From Clostridiales bacterium UBA6114 (GTDB lineage: Bacteria > Bacillota > Clostridia > Oscillospirales > Butyricicoccaceae), in the NCBI GenBank assembly GCA_002423435.1, contig DIWE01000014.1:1-29843 (forward strand): a stretch of 29,843 nucleotides of DNA, read 5' to 3'. The translations under genes were made by a program, and so were the position numbers. The notes beneath the pieces were generated by a model. It was given only the letters and a program-made list of their open reading frames with translations. It searched no databases and was not told where the DNA came from. Position 1 is the stretch's first letter; each line of letters starts with the position of its first letter. Below are positions 7,152 through 14,117 of this stretch, piece after piece.

Positions 7152-8642
7152 GTGCCGTATAAAACGATACAACTGAAGCTTTTACGACCCGGAGCGGGAA
7201 AAAGAAAAGCGCTCGACAACGCAATCGAACGCTATACGGACGCGTTTGAAGCGATCCTGCGCGCGTTTCATGAGCGTTACGGCGACTTATCGGGGGCCGA
7301 CCAGCCCCAAAAGCCGGATAAGGAGCTGATGGCGCTTGCCGACGGATTTCACGCAAAGCCGTTTAAGGACGCGCTTTGCCTGGATGCCGCCGCCGTCTTG
7401 AAGACCTACCGGTGCACGCTGAAGGCGAGCGGGCATACCTCCTATCCGGTCTGCCGCACCGGCGACCGGGATATCGAGGAAAATATCCTGAAAGCCGAAA
7501 ATCCCGAAAGGCACCTGATAAACAGGACTATTGACAAATACGGAAGCGTAAGGCCCCTTCTCTTTTGCCGCTTCGACGCGAGGCGGGACTATAGCCTCCT
7601 GCGCGACGGCAAGACGGGGCGGCTTTATGCGAAGCTTTATCTGACGGAGCTAAAAGACGCCTTCCCGCCCGCTTCAGGCGAACGCTGCGCCCTGCGGTAT
7701 CTGATGCCCGGCGGAAAAGGGGATATACTCGAAGAGGGGAAAAGGCGAAGACGGTATCTCCTGTTTCCGATTGAACCCGGGCAATGGGGAGAAGAGCAGC
7801 TTTTAAAAATAGAGCGGGGACTGGCGAGCCCCAAAAGCGCGTCGCTTTTTCGCAAAAACGGCGATTATTACCTAAACGTCCGGCTGTGGTTTGAGCCTCC
7901 GGAAACGCTCCCCTGCGAAAATTACCTCGGCGTGGCCCGAGGAATCAAAAACGATCTGTATTGCGCCGTGACCGACGCGAAAGGGCGCCTGATCCACGAA
8001 AAAGGCATCGGTTTACATAGCGTGCACGGTATAAACCGGCTGCACCGCCTTTCAAACGAGGTGCTTAAGCTCGCGCTGCGCTACCGCTGCAAAATTGTGA
8101 TGGGCGACCTTTTAAGGTTCGGAGACAGGCTCGGAAGGGAAGGAGCGTTTCCGCCCTTAAGCCCGATGGAGTACGGCCGGATTTTCTCGCTCCTCCAGTA
8201 CAAGGCGGAATTTGCGGGGCTCGAGAAGCCCGCGGCCGTGAGCGCTTTGTCCGTTTTCCGGCGCTGCCCGGTCTGCGGCTCGGTCAGGGACGCAAACAGG
8301 CTGGAGTCCGATAAATTCCTGTGCGTGGAGTGCGGCTATTTCCGGCCGCTCGAGCTTGTCGGCGCCGTCAATCTCGCCGGGACCCTTGAACGGTACGGCA
8401 AAAACAAACTTTCGGTGGTCTGCAGGGAAGAGGATGGGAATATCACGTTTTACTGCCGCCTGCTCGGGCTCGAGTACACCTGCCGAAACGGCGAGGGCGC
8501 GCTTGGCGGCTTTTTTGGCCGCGTCGAAGGGTACATAGAGGACCCGCCGCGGCCGCTCGACAAAAACCGCCGCTCCATCCTCCGGAGGCTTTCCGAGGCC
8601 GAGAGCCTTAGTGGCTGCTTTGCCTTTGAGCTTCGTATATAA
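7152..8642 (+). CDS. Nuclease-dead TnpB/IS605 OrfB-like protein (TldR-like), candidate RNA-guided regulator
   Basis: A 496-residue TnpB/Cas12-type protein. The N-terminus (KTIQLKLLRP) and the YKAEFAG...CPVCG...CVECGY...GAVNLAG region align by eye with IS605 OrfB, and zinc-ribbon cysteines 372, 375, 391 and 394 are intact. The catalytic residues are not. RuvC-I reads GVARGIKN with Ala262 where Asp is expected, RuvC-II reads IVMGDL with Gly318 in place of Glu, and RuvC-III reads LELVGAVN with Glu401 in place of Asp. The frame is unbroken and longer than usual TnpB (about 400), with an 87-residue C-terminal extension. GTG 7152 follows GGAAGGGGGAGAG, 33 bp behind the phosphatase. No TnpA gene or element ends are present. 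Known TldR proteins are dead TnpBs that repress promoters with guide RNA. A decayed transposase is the alternative, but the intact frame and operon position argue against it. Confidence 0.85.
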   Translation: MPYKTIQLKLLRPGAGKRKALDNAIERYTDAFEAILRAFHERYGDLSGADQPQKPDKELMALADGFHAKPFKDALCLDAAAVLKTYRCTLKASGHTSYPVCRTGDRDIEENILKAENPERHLINRTIDKYGSVRPLLFCRFDARRDYSLLRDGKTGRLYAKLYLTELKDAFPPASGERCALRYLMPGGKGDILEEGKRRRRYLLFPIEPGQWGEEQLLKIERGLASPKSASLFRKNGDYYLNVRLWFEPPETLPCENYLGVARGIKNDLYCAVTDAKGRLIHEKGIGLHSVHGINRLHRLSNEVLKLALRYRCKIVMGDLLRFGDRLGREGAFPPLSPMEYGRIFSLLQYKAEFAGLEKPAAVSALSVFRRCPVCGSVRDANRLESDKFLCVECGYFRPLELVGAVNLAGTLERYGKNKLSVVCREEDGNITFYCRLLGLEYTCRNGEGALGGFFGRVEGYIEDPPRPLDKNRRSILRRLSEAESLSGCFAFELRI

Positions 8643-8815
8643 GCCCGGATATTTACCGGGGTTTATATAAGGCGTCGCTGCCGCGCCTGTTTCTGTAAAT
8701 CCGGGCCTTTGCCCCTTTTTGCGGTCGAACCTCCGCCGTGCGGAATCCGCTCTTTTGCGGATCGTGGCAGTTATTAAACGATGAAACGGGCGCGCCGGAG
8801 CCGGCGCGTCCGTTT
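8636..8815 (+). ncRNA. Candidate guide-RNA scaffold or structured 3' region of the dead tnpB gene
   Basis: Three hairpins follow one another from the stop codon of the dead TnpB gene. The first pairs TATATAAGCCCGG (8636-8648, including the stop) with CCGGGGTTTATATA (8656-8669), with one bulge. The second is ATCCGC-tctttt-GCGGAT at 8745-8762. The third, at 8784-8815, has 15-bp arms with a single G-T mismatch. In TnpB and TldR systems the omega/guide RNA overlaps the 3' end of the gene and continues downstream, so this is where it should be. None of the hairpins has a proper T-run, so they are not obvious terminators, although the third might end the operon. The RNA and its guide boundary are inferred, not seen. 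Confidence 0.35.
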
Positions 8816-8900
8816 CGGCAATTCGGCATTTTGGGAAAGAATATGCAAAAACAGTAATTTTATGTAATAAAAATTTATTGAATTTTTTCATAAATATGTA

Positions 8901-8957
8901 TTGCATATCCGGTTAAAAGGAGTAATATGATATCGTAAAATTTTATATCGGAACCGG
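8901..8957 (+). promoter_or_regulatory. Possible amt promoter and leader hairpin
   Basis: TTGCAT at 8901-8906 lies 16 bp from TAATAT (8923-8928) or 19 bp from TATGAT (8926-8931), a plausible but imperfect sigma-A promoter. The same stretch can form an RNA hairpin of CCGGTT (8909-8914) with AACCGG (8952-8957), enclosing TAAAATTTTA. Promoter and hairpin are partly exclusive readings, since the hairpin needs an earlier transcription start. Either way the site lies upstream of the terminator at 8973-9010. Confidence 0.35.
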
Positions 8958-8972
8958 GCATCAGTAAGAAAC

Positions 8973-9010
8973 AAAGACGTTTTCTTCTAAGGAGAAAGCG
9001 TCTTTTTTTA
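8973..9010 (+). terminator. Strong intrinsic terminator immediately upstream of amt
   Basis: AAAGACG (8973-8979) pairs with CGTCTTT (8999-9005), and pairing continues inward to a TAA loop, giving about 15 bp with two G-T pairs, followed by a run of T. It is only about 35 bp before the amt start, too little room for a promoter after it. Amt transcription therefore has to cross it, so it is probably a conditional attenuator. It may also end the hydrogenase operon. Confidence 0.8.
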
Positions 9011-9044
9011 TTTATATTTATTTCATTAAGGGGGTCAAAATGGG

Positions 9045-10421
9045 ATGGACACTAAGGTAACGCTCGACACGCTGTGGGTACTCATAACCGCTTTTCTGGT
9101 ATTCTTCATGAATCTCGGCTTTGCCACGGTGGAAAGCGGTTTTGCGCGCTCCAAAAACTGTGTCAACATTCTGTCCAAGAACTTCATTGTCTTTGCCGTG
9201 TCGTCACTAGGATTCCTGCTTTTGGGCTGGGGCCTGATGTTCGGCGACGGAAACGGGTTCATCGGACTAAAGGGCCTGTTTATGGCGGGGGGCGCGGATA
9301 ATTCTCCCGCGGTGGGGGACGCCTACCAGGGCGTGTATTCCGCCATAGCCTGGACCGGCATACCGCTTTTTGCAAAATTCTTTTTCCAGCTTGTGTTCTG
9401 CGGGACGGCCGCGACGATCGTTTCGGGGGCCGTGGCGGAAAGGGTAAAATTCCTTTCCTTTATCGTTTTTTCCTTCATCCTGACGCTGCTGATTTACCCG
9501 ATCGTCGGCCATTGGGTCTGGGGCGGAGGTTTCCTCTCCTCCCTCGGCATGTTCGACTTCGCGGGGGGCACCGTCGTCCACTCGGTCGGCGGATGGGCGG
9601 CACTTTCGGGCGTCCTCATACTCGGGCCCAGAGTGGGTAAATATACGAGAGACGGGAAAATCCATCCGATCCCCGGCCATAATATGAGCCTTGCGACGAT
9701 CGGCGCCTTTGTTCTGTGGCTCGGCTGGTTCGGCTTCAACCCCGGCTCGACGATGGCGGCCGACCCCGTGGCGATTTCCCATATCGTGCTCACCACCAAC
9801 ACTGCCGGCATTATGGGCATCCTTCTGTCGACGGTGACCGCCTGGCTCGTCGTCGGCAAGCCCGACCTCGGCATGTCGATCAACGGGCTTTTAGCGGGGC
9901 TTGTCGCGATCACGCCCTGCTGCGCGTTTGTGAGTGTTCCGAGCTCCATTGTCATCGGTGCCGTCAGCGGGGTGATCGTGGTGCTTTCCGTCATCATGTT
10001 TGACCGCATAAAGGTGGATGATCCGGTCGGCGCGCTGTCCGTGCACCTTGTAAACGGCGTATTCGGCACGCTTGCGGTCGGCCTGTTCGCGCAGGACGGC
10101 ATCGCCGGCGTCGCGACCGGCAACGGCCTCCTCTTCGGCGGCGGATTCGGGCTTTTGGGCAAACAGGCCCTGGGCGCTTTGTGCGTGGGTGTCTTCGTTT
10201 TTGCCTCGTCCACGCTTTTTTGGTACATCATCAAAAAAACAATCGGCCTGCGCGTCTCGCTCGGGGAGGAAATCGAAGGCCTGGATATCGGCGAGCACGG
10301 CAACCAGGCATATCCCGATTTCCTGATGCACAGGATTTCCTACACCCTGATTTCGAAGGACATCAATGTGGAGGCACATAAGCCGAAATCCGACGCAAAG
10401 AGGGAGGAGAGCGCGGTATGA
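9045..10421 (+). CDS. amt: Ammonium transporter (Amt family)
   Basis: A 458-residue polytopic membrane protein with about 11 hydrophobic segments. It carries the Amt hallmark segments FMNLGFATVESGFARSKN near the start and the twin pore histidines, His179 in VVHSVGGWAALSG and His334 in SVHLVNGVFGT. It conducts ammonium across the cytoplasmic membrane. The C-terminal cytoplasmic tail keeps the LGEEIEGLDIGEHG motif that contacts PII proteins. ATG 9045 is used because AAGGGGG lies about 9 bp upstream; an ATG at 9040 is out of frame and runs into a stop. The stop overlaps glnB as ATGA. Expression probably depends on read-through of the terminator just upstream. Confidence 0.96.
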   Translation: MDTKVTLDTLWVLITAFLVFFMNLGFATVESGFARSKNCVNILSKNFIVFAVSSLGFLLLGWGLMFGDGNGFIGLKGLFMAGGADNSPAVGDAYQGVYSAIAWTGIPLFAKFFFQLVFCGTAATIVSGAVAERVKFLSFIVFSFILTLLIYPIVGHWVWGGGFLSSLGMFDFAGGTVVHSVGGWAALSGVLILGPRVGKYTRDGKIHPIPGHNMSLATIGAFVLWLGWFGFNPGSTMAADPVAISHIVLTTNTAGIMGILLSTVTAWLVVGKPDLGMSINGLLAGLVAITPCCAFVSVPSSIVIGAVSGVIVVLSVIMFDRIKVDDPVGALSVHLVNGVFGTLAVGLFAQDGIAGVATGNGLLFGGGFGLLGKQALGALCVGVFVFASSTLFWYIIKKTIGLRVSLGEEIEGLDIGEHGNQAYPDFLMHRISYTLISKDINVEAHKPKSDAKREESAV

Positions 10422-10759
10422 AACAGATCAAAGCGGTGATACAGCCGGAGAAATTGTCCGACGTGCGCGACGCATTGGAAAAAACAGGCTGCTACAGAGG
10501 CGCAATGATCACCGACATCATGGGGCAGGGCACTCAAAAAGGCATTACCCAGGCATGGCGCGGCGAAAAATACCAGATGGATCTGATCCCCAAGGTGTCG
10601 ATCGATCTGGTGGTCAGGGACGAGGACGTGGACGCCGTCAAAAAGGTGATCATGGACAGCGCCCGCACGGGCGAAATCGGCGACGGCAAAATCTTTGTCT
10701 ATAACGTTGAGGAGGTCGTCCGGATCAGGACCGGCGAGACCGGCGACGACGCGGTCTGA
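10418..10759 (+). CDS. glnB: Nitrogen regulatory PII protein (GlnB/GlnK family)
   Basis: A 113-residue PII signal protein, the family's normal length. The T-loop reads RGEKYQMDLIPK, with Tyr52 in the place of the uridylylated Tyr51 of the enterobacterial protein, although Gram-positive PII proteins are often not modified there. The C-terminal segment GKIFVYNVEEVVRIRTGE is typical of the ATP/2-oxoglutarate binding core. It senses energy and nitrogen status and blocks Amt by inserting its T-loop into the pore. Translational coupling to amt by ATGA overlap is the usual arrangement, and GlnK is the better functional name for such a pair. Confidence 0.95.
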   Translation: MKQIKAVIQPEKLSDVRDALEKTGCYRGAMITDIMGQGTQKGITQAWRGEKYQMDLIPKVSIDLVVRDEDVDAVKKVIMDSARTGEIGDGKIFVYNVEEVVRIRTGETGDDAV

Positions 10760-10776
10760 GCGGCCTGAAGCCGCGC

Positions 10777-10801
10777 GAACAAACCGATTGCCGGCTTGTT
10801 C
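10777..10801 (+). terminator. Hairpin after glnB
   Basis: GAACAA (10777-10782) and CCG pair with CGG and TTGTTC (10796-10801) across a five-base loop, 18 bp after the glnB stop. The T-run is poor, so it is a weak terminator or an mRNA-stabilising hairpin. The rest of the gap to 11048 has a short CCCTTG/CAAGGG hairpin at 10915-10930, the repeat at 10855-10903 and no gene. Confidence 0.5.
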
Positions 10802-10854
10802 AGCAGATACTGTTTTGCTTGCCGGAAAAAAACGGGCTGGTTCAAATAGGCTTG

Positions 10855-10903
10855 CAGAAAAAAAGTGCGCTCTGGTTAAACCGCGGGGTCGTAAGAAAGT
10901 AAT
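10855..10903 (+). repeat. Left inverted repeat bounding the PadR-DUF2812 module
   Basis: This stretch begins CAGAAAAAAAGTGCGCTCTG and recurs in reverse orientation at 14085-14039. The first 20 bp match except for one extra A, and similarity continues more loosely (GTAA.A.AGTAAT) for about 48 bp. The two copies enclose exactly the DUF2812-DUF2812-padR genes. I do not recognise it as the end of a named insertion sequence, and no transposase lies between the copies. Confidence 0.6.
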
Positions 10904-11048
10904 ATCAACTTTTGCCCTTGCCACCAAGGGATTATCATTTTCACATGGGTTCCAGCTGCCAAACAAAGCCTATATCGTATTCAAAAATATTTCATCAATA
11001 GGATATGGATGGCTTTAAAAATTATCATGCCGTTAGTCTTTTCGCTTT

Positions 11049-12293
11049 CTACGGATTAACCATGCTGGAGAGCAAATCCAGGTGGTCGGCTAGGTTTTCC
11101 CGCCCGGCGTAGCGGAATACGGCCATATGCTTTCCACGGCCCACGGCGGCCATTTGCCAGATCCCGCGATCCTCTCGCGCCAAAATCACAAAGTCTGTGC
11201 CGGGATAGTCCACTTCCTCGTAGGTCCAACGCACATTGATAGCCCGATAGGCATCCAGCTGGGACTTTGCCACTGACTGGCTCAAAGCGGGAACCAAAAG
11301 CGAAAAGCGGGTCATATCCAGGCTGGGGCGATAGCGGTGCGTTTCATCCTCCGGGTCGGGCGAAAAGGCGTTCGACTGCGAGCCGGCCTCGGGGCTGTAT
11401 CGTGACTGCGACACCTTATACCATACAGGAGACAGCAGGGAGAATTGCCGGCTCGCCTGATTTTCACCGGAAAAAGCGAGAGGGATGGAGCCAAACAGCT
11501 CTTCATAAGTAAAAAGGGGCTCCCCCTCCATGTCCGACAGGGACACATAGGGCAAGTCGAATTGTGCGATTTCTTTGCTCTGCGCGGTGGTATAGTTCAG
11601 GATTAAACATAGTACCAGCACAGGAGTGAGGATCAACTGCGCAATGTTTCCCAGAACAACCTTCTTTCCCGGCCCGGGAGATGACTGCGGAGGTAATCCA
11701 TTCTTTAGCGCTTGATGGGTGTTCAGCAGGGTACGGTAATCCCGGAAATCACGAGGCGTCTGGAAGCACATGATGATCAGAAAAAACAGAAGCATCGGGT
11801 GCGTCAAATAGAGCAGCAGCAAGGGAAGTCTTGCCCATGGGTCAGGCTGTACGTCAAAGCAGCTGGTAAACCGGAACAGCACGGCCAGCAGCATCGCCAA
11901 AGCAAGCGCCGGGATGAGCAGGCGGCTTGCTCTGGCTTTTTTGACGCGCCTGGCCAGCCTATCCAGAGACTGGCCGCGGGTGGCAAGGTCTGAATACAGC
12001 TCCGGAGCGTTGGGGTCTGTGGTGTAAAAGAGAAAGTAAGTACGAGCAATCGAAAAGGCATATTCCCATCCAGCGGCGTGATACAACTCCAACTGTTCCG
12101 GAGTAGGTTCTGTTCCAATCTTCCCCCAGGGCTCCAGCCGGTACCGTGTGCCGGGCACACCATCTTTAGTAAAAGCGGCGTAGGAGCCAAGATGCGTGGG
12201 AAAAAGGCCGAGGCTTGCCTGTTCCTCCAGCCACTGTTCCAGGCCGGGGATATCGTAAAGGGATACGGGAAGTATCTTGAAAACGGTTTTCAC
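11049..12293 (-). CDS. DUF2812-containing membrane protein (second copy in padR operon)
   Basis: A 414-residue protein with an N-terminal DUF2812 domain (about 1-110), seen in the pattern of an LE(E/Q)W repeat region followed by RYRLEPW and AAGWEYAFSIARTYFLFYT. Three or four hydrophobic segments follow at about 128-150, 158-180 and 215-238, then a long extracytoplasmic or cytoplasmic tail. The function of the family is unknown; its genes usually sit behind a PadR regulator, as here. The GTG start follows AAAGGAG with 7-bp spacing, 43 bp behind the other DUF2812 gene. Base use is somewhat less GC-rich than in the hydrogenase operon, consistent with transfer. Confidence 0.8.
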   Translation of the reverse strand: MKTVFKILPVSLYDIPGLEQWLEEQASLGLFPTHLGSYAAFTKDGVPGTRYRLEPWGKIGTEPTPEQLELYHAAGWEYAFSIARTYFLFYTTDPNAPELYSDLATRGQSLDRLARRVKKARASRLLIPALALAMLLAVLFRFTSCFDVQPDPWARLPLLLLYLTHPMLLFFLIIMCFQTPRDFRDYRTLLNTHQALKNGLPPQSSPGPGKKVVLGNIAQLILTPVLVLCLILNYTTAQSKEIAQFDLPYVSLSDMEGEPLFTYEELFGSIPLAFSGENQASRQFSLLSPVWYKVSQSRYSPEAGSQSNAFSPDPEDETHRYRPSLDMTRFSLLVPALSQSVAKSQLDAYRAINVRWTYEEVDYPGTDFVILAREDRGIWQMAAVGRGKHMAVFRYAGRENLADHLDLLSSMVNP

Positions 12294-12336
12294 AGACGTC
12301 TCCTTTTCTGCTCGTTTTGAGCGCAGTCGTTTCCGT

Positions 12337-13488
12337 TTACAAAGCTTGCATCATCTGTGCAAAGCGTTCGAGAAATTCACTCAGGTCTTTATCTCCCTGA
12401 TAGTCCGCACGCAGAACGGCTCCGCCCCGGCGTAAAACAAGGTAGCTTACCTCACCGTCCTGCAGCAGATAAATCTCATCCAAGCTATCGACAGGCGACA
12501 GATTTTGATATTGCTCTTCCGCAGTCCCATAGGTACACCACTCCTGCACGTGTTTCTGTGCCAGCGCATCCATGGGATAGCGGGTAATGGACAAAATCAG
12601 GTGCGGAACATCGTTGATATCAATCCCACCATCGAAATGGGAGTAGGCTCCATATTGCCGAAAATACCAGCTTTCTGGGCTTAGCAGGGTGCCTCCGTGG
12701 GAAATATAGTCCATATTATGCATGTAATCGCCGGTGGGGCGAAATTCTGGTCCTTCAATTTCACTTAGCGTAACAAAATTGGAGTCAGCTAAGTCAAACG
12801 GCCGATAATCCAGTCCGGAGAACAGCTGAATGGTGTTCAGCACTACAGGAATTAGAACGAGGATGCCCGCCGCCAGGAGCCAGCCGGAACGGGATACCCT
12901 GCCTGCGCCTTTTCCGGCGCGGCAACGCCGCAGGCACAGCAGCCCCAGCAGATAGGAAAGATCCAGCAGAAGAAGGCCCGCTACAGACAGTAGCAGGGGC
13001 AGCACCGGATATTTGCTGATGGTTTCCACCGGGAAATATTGCAGCTGGGCCCAGCCGATACTGCCCGGCCATCCGCCGCGATAAAGTGCGAGCAGGAAAA
13101 CGTTGAGCGCCAGCAATCCGAGCCCGCTGAGGAGCTTTTGCTTGAAAAAACGCTTTAGCACATAGTTCAGCGCTTCGGGGTCAGTGTGGGCTTTGGCCTC
13201 CAAGTTCTCCGTTACAAAGACAAAGTAATTATTTCGAAACATACCAAGATACTGCCAGCCAGCGTCCTCATACAGCGCGTTCAGCTCAGTATCTTCTTCG
13301 GCCTTGCTGAGTATCGGCTCCAGATGGAACTGCAGTGCTTTGGGCTCCTCACGGCGGAATAACGTGAGAGGGCCAGCGGTCATGGAAAAAAGAAGCCCTT
13401 GCGCCGCCATGCGCTCGAAGTAGCGCTCCATAGAAGAAATGTCATATCCGTTGACCTGCATCAGCTTCCAACAGCTTTTTTTACTCAT
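12337..13488 (-). CDS. DUF2812-containing membrane protein (first copy in padR operon)
   Basis: A 383-residue protein with an N-terminal DUF2812 domain (about 1-105, ending AGWQYLGMFRNNYFVFVT). Hydrophobic helices follow at about 140-160, 180-205 and 220-245, and then a non-membrane C-terminal region of about 130 residues. It is a divergent paralogue of the neighbouring DUF2812 protein; the two share layout but are not close in sequence. The start is set by GAGGAGG and by an ATGA overlap with the padR stop; a longer in-frame reading into padR is rejected. The arrangement suggests the PadR regulator controls a membrane process, perhaps envelope stress or peptide resistance, but nothing in the sequence proves this. 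Confidence 0.8.
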   Translation of the reverse strand: MSKKSCWKLMQVNGYDISSMERYFERMAAQGLLFSMTAGPLTLFRREEPKALQFHLEPILSKAEEDTELNALYEDAGWQYLGMFRNNYFVFVTENLEAKAHTDPEALNYVLKRFFKQKLLSGLGLLALNVFLLALYRGGWPGSIGWAQLQYFPVETISKYPVLPLLLSVAGLLLLDLSYLLGLLCLRRCRAGKGAGRVSRSGWLLAAGILVLIPVVLNTIQLFSGLDYRPFDLADSNFVTLSEIEGPEFRPTGDYMHNMDYISHGGTLLSPESWYFRQYGAYSHFDGGIDINDVPHLILSITRYPMDALAQKHVQEWCTYGTAEEQYQNLSPVDSLDEIYLLQDGEVSYLVLRRGGAVLRADYQGDKDLSEFLERFAQMMQAL

Positions 13489-13796
13489 AGCAGCGCCTCC
13501 TCCCCATCTCGTAAGCATTTCCGTAAGCGTTCCAACTCCTCCGTATAGGTCTCTCCGCCTTTATCCGTCAGATGGTAAGTTCGCTTGCGGCCGTCCACGG
13601 CGACCTCCTCAATCAGTCCATCCTCCTGAAATTTTGCCAGTATCGTATACAGCGTACCCGGGCCAAGTTGTACGCGGCCACTGGTGCGCTGGTTTACATA
13701 TTCCGTAATATCAATGCCACACATATCCTGCTTCAAAAAGGCCATCAGCACATAAAACATGGGTTCTGTCAGCGGCCCTCGTACTTTGTTTTTCAT
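13485..13796 (-). CDS. PadR-family transcriptional repressor
   Basis: A 103-residue winged-helix protein with the PadR core (LTEPMFYVLMAFLKQDMCG, then GTLYTILAKFQEDGLI and the wing DGRKRTYHLTDKG). The start MKNKVRGPL is preferred because TGGGGGA lies 6 bp upstream; a longer form from 13820 has no such site. It is the first gene of a minus-strand operon with the two DUF2812 genes and overlaps the next one as ATGA. The promoter carries tandem ATATC/GATAT dyads over the -10 box and start, so it very likely represses itself and the operon until a ligand is bound. Confidence 0.92.
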   Translation of the reverse strand: MKNKVRGPLTEPMFYVLMAFLKQDMCGIDITEYVNQRTSGRVQLGPGTLYTILAKFQEDGLIEEVAVDGRKRTYHLTDKGGETYTEELERLRKCLRDGEEALL

Positions 13797-13819
13797 AGAG
13801 TCCCCCATCCGCGCCCTCA

Positions 13820-13876
13820 ATATCGCCCATCGATATCGCGCATTGATATTATATTGTTTTTGTTTTTAGATGTCAA
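13820..13876 (-). promoter_or_regulatory. padR promoter with overlapping operators
   Basis: On the minus strand TTGACA (13876-13871) and TATAAT (13853-13848) are separated by exactly 17 bp, a full-consensus sigma-A promoter. Two overlapping dyads cover the -10 box and start: ATATCG-cccat-CGATAT (13820-13836) and ATATC-gcgcatt-GATAT (13833-13849). ATATC-type palindromes are typical PadR operators. Confidence 0.82.
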
Positions 13877-13948
13877 TAAAAAGAGACCTGTAATAATTGC
13901 TCGAAAAATGTGAATAAATCTATTGCGTTTGCGTGAGGGTAAAAAATA

Positions 13949-13980
13949 AGCGATACCTGGCCGCAAAACCAAGTATCGCT
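13949..13980. terminator. Bidirectional terminator between gntR and padR promoter
   Basis: AGCGATAC (13949-13956) pairs with GTATCGCT (13973-13980). T-rich tracts flank it on both strands (ATTTTCTTTTTT on plus, TATTTTTTA on minus), so it can stop transcription from either side. Its likely role is to end gntR. It lies inside the repeat-bounded module. The 321-bp gap from 13797 to 14117 also holds the padR promoter and the right inverted repeat but no gene. Confidence 0.75.
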
Positions 13981-14038
13981 CATTTTCTTTTTTAGCCAAC
14001 CCTGTCTGACAGATGCCATAATTCAGTAGATTTAGTGC

Positions 14039-14085
14039 ATTACTGTTTTACGGACACCCGTCCAATCAGAGCGCACTTTTTTCTG
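14039..14085 (-). repeat. Right inverted repeat bounding the PadR-DUF2812 module
   Basis: Read on the minus strand it begins CAGAAAAAAGTGCGCTCTG, matching the copy at 10855 apart from one A, and ends in GTAAAACAGTAAT, matching GTAAGAAAGTAAT. It falls between the gntR stop (14118) and the terminator at 13980. Confidence 0.6.
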
Positions 14086-14117
14086 GGGCGATTTGCATGG
14101 ACATTTATTGCTGCAAA

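Larger units (their letters stand above)
8643..9044 (+). other. 402-bp intergenic region between dead tnpB and amt
   Basis: No credible gene is present. The left half holds the three GC-rich hairpins of the candidate guide RNA. The right half (about 8840-9044) is strongly AT-rich and holds a possible promoter, a CCGGTT/AACCGG hairpin and a strong terminator directly before amt. The sharp change in composition near 8840 marks the boundary between hydrogenase-operon and ammonium-operon control DNA. Confidence 0.7.

Noticed and set aside
7152..8642. Reading the TnpB-like gene as part of an active IS200/IS605 element
   Set aside because: No TnpA gene, no target motif pair and no element ends were found, and the nuclease site is lost.
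8157..8906. Minus-strand open frame (249 codons) opposite the dead TnpB gene and its 3' flank
   Set aside because: It overlaps a protein with clear family motifs, has no family of its own, and its start lies in AT-rich control DNA without a convincing promoter.
8927..8938. Three-codon frame ATG-ATA-TCG-TAA with AAAGGAG upstream in the amt leader
   Set aside because: Too short to judge; the Shine-Dalgarno-like bases overlap the possible promoter, so it may be chance.
13817..13999. Minus-strand 60-codon frame over the padR promoter and terminator
   Set aside because: It covers a consensus promoter and a terminator hairpin and shows no Shine-Dalgarno or family.
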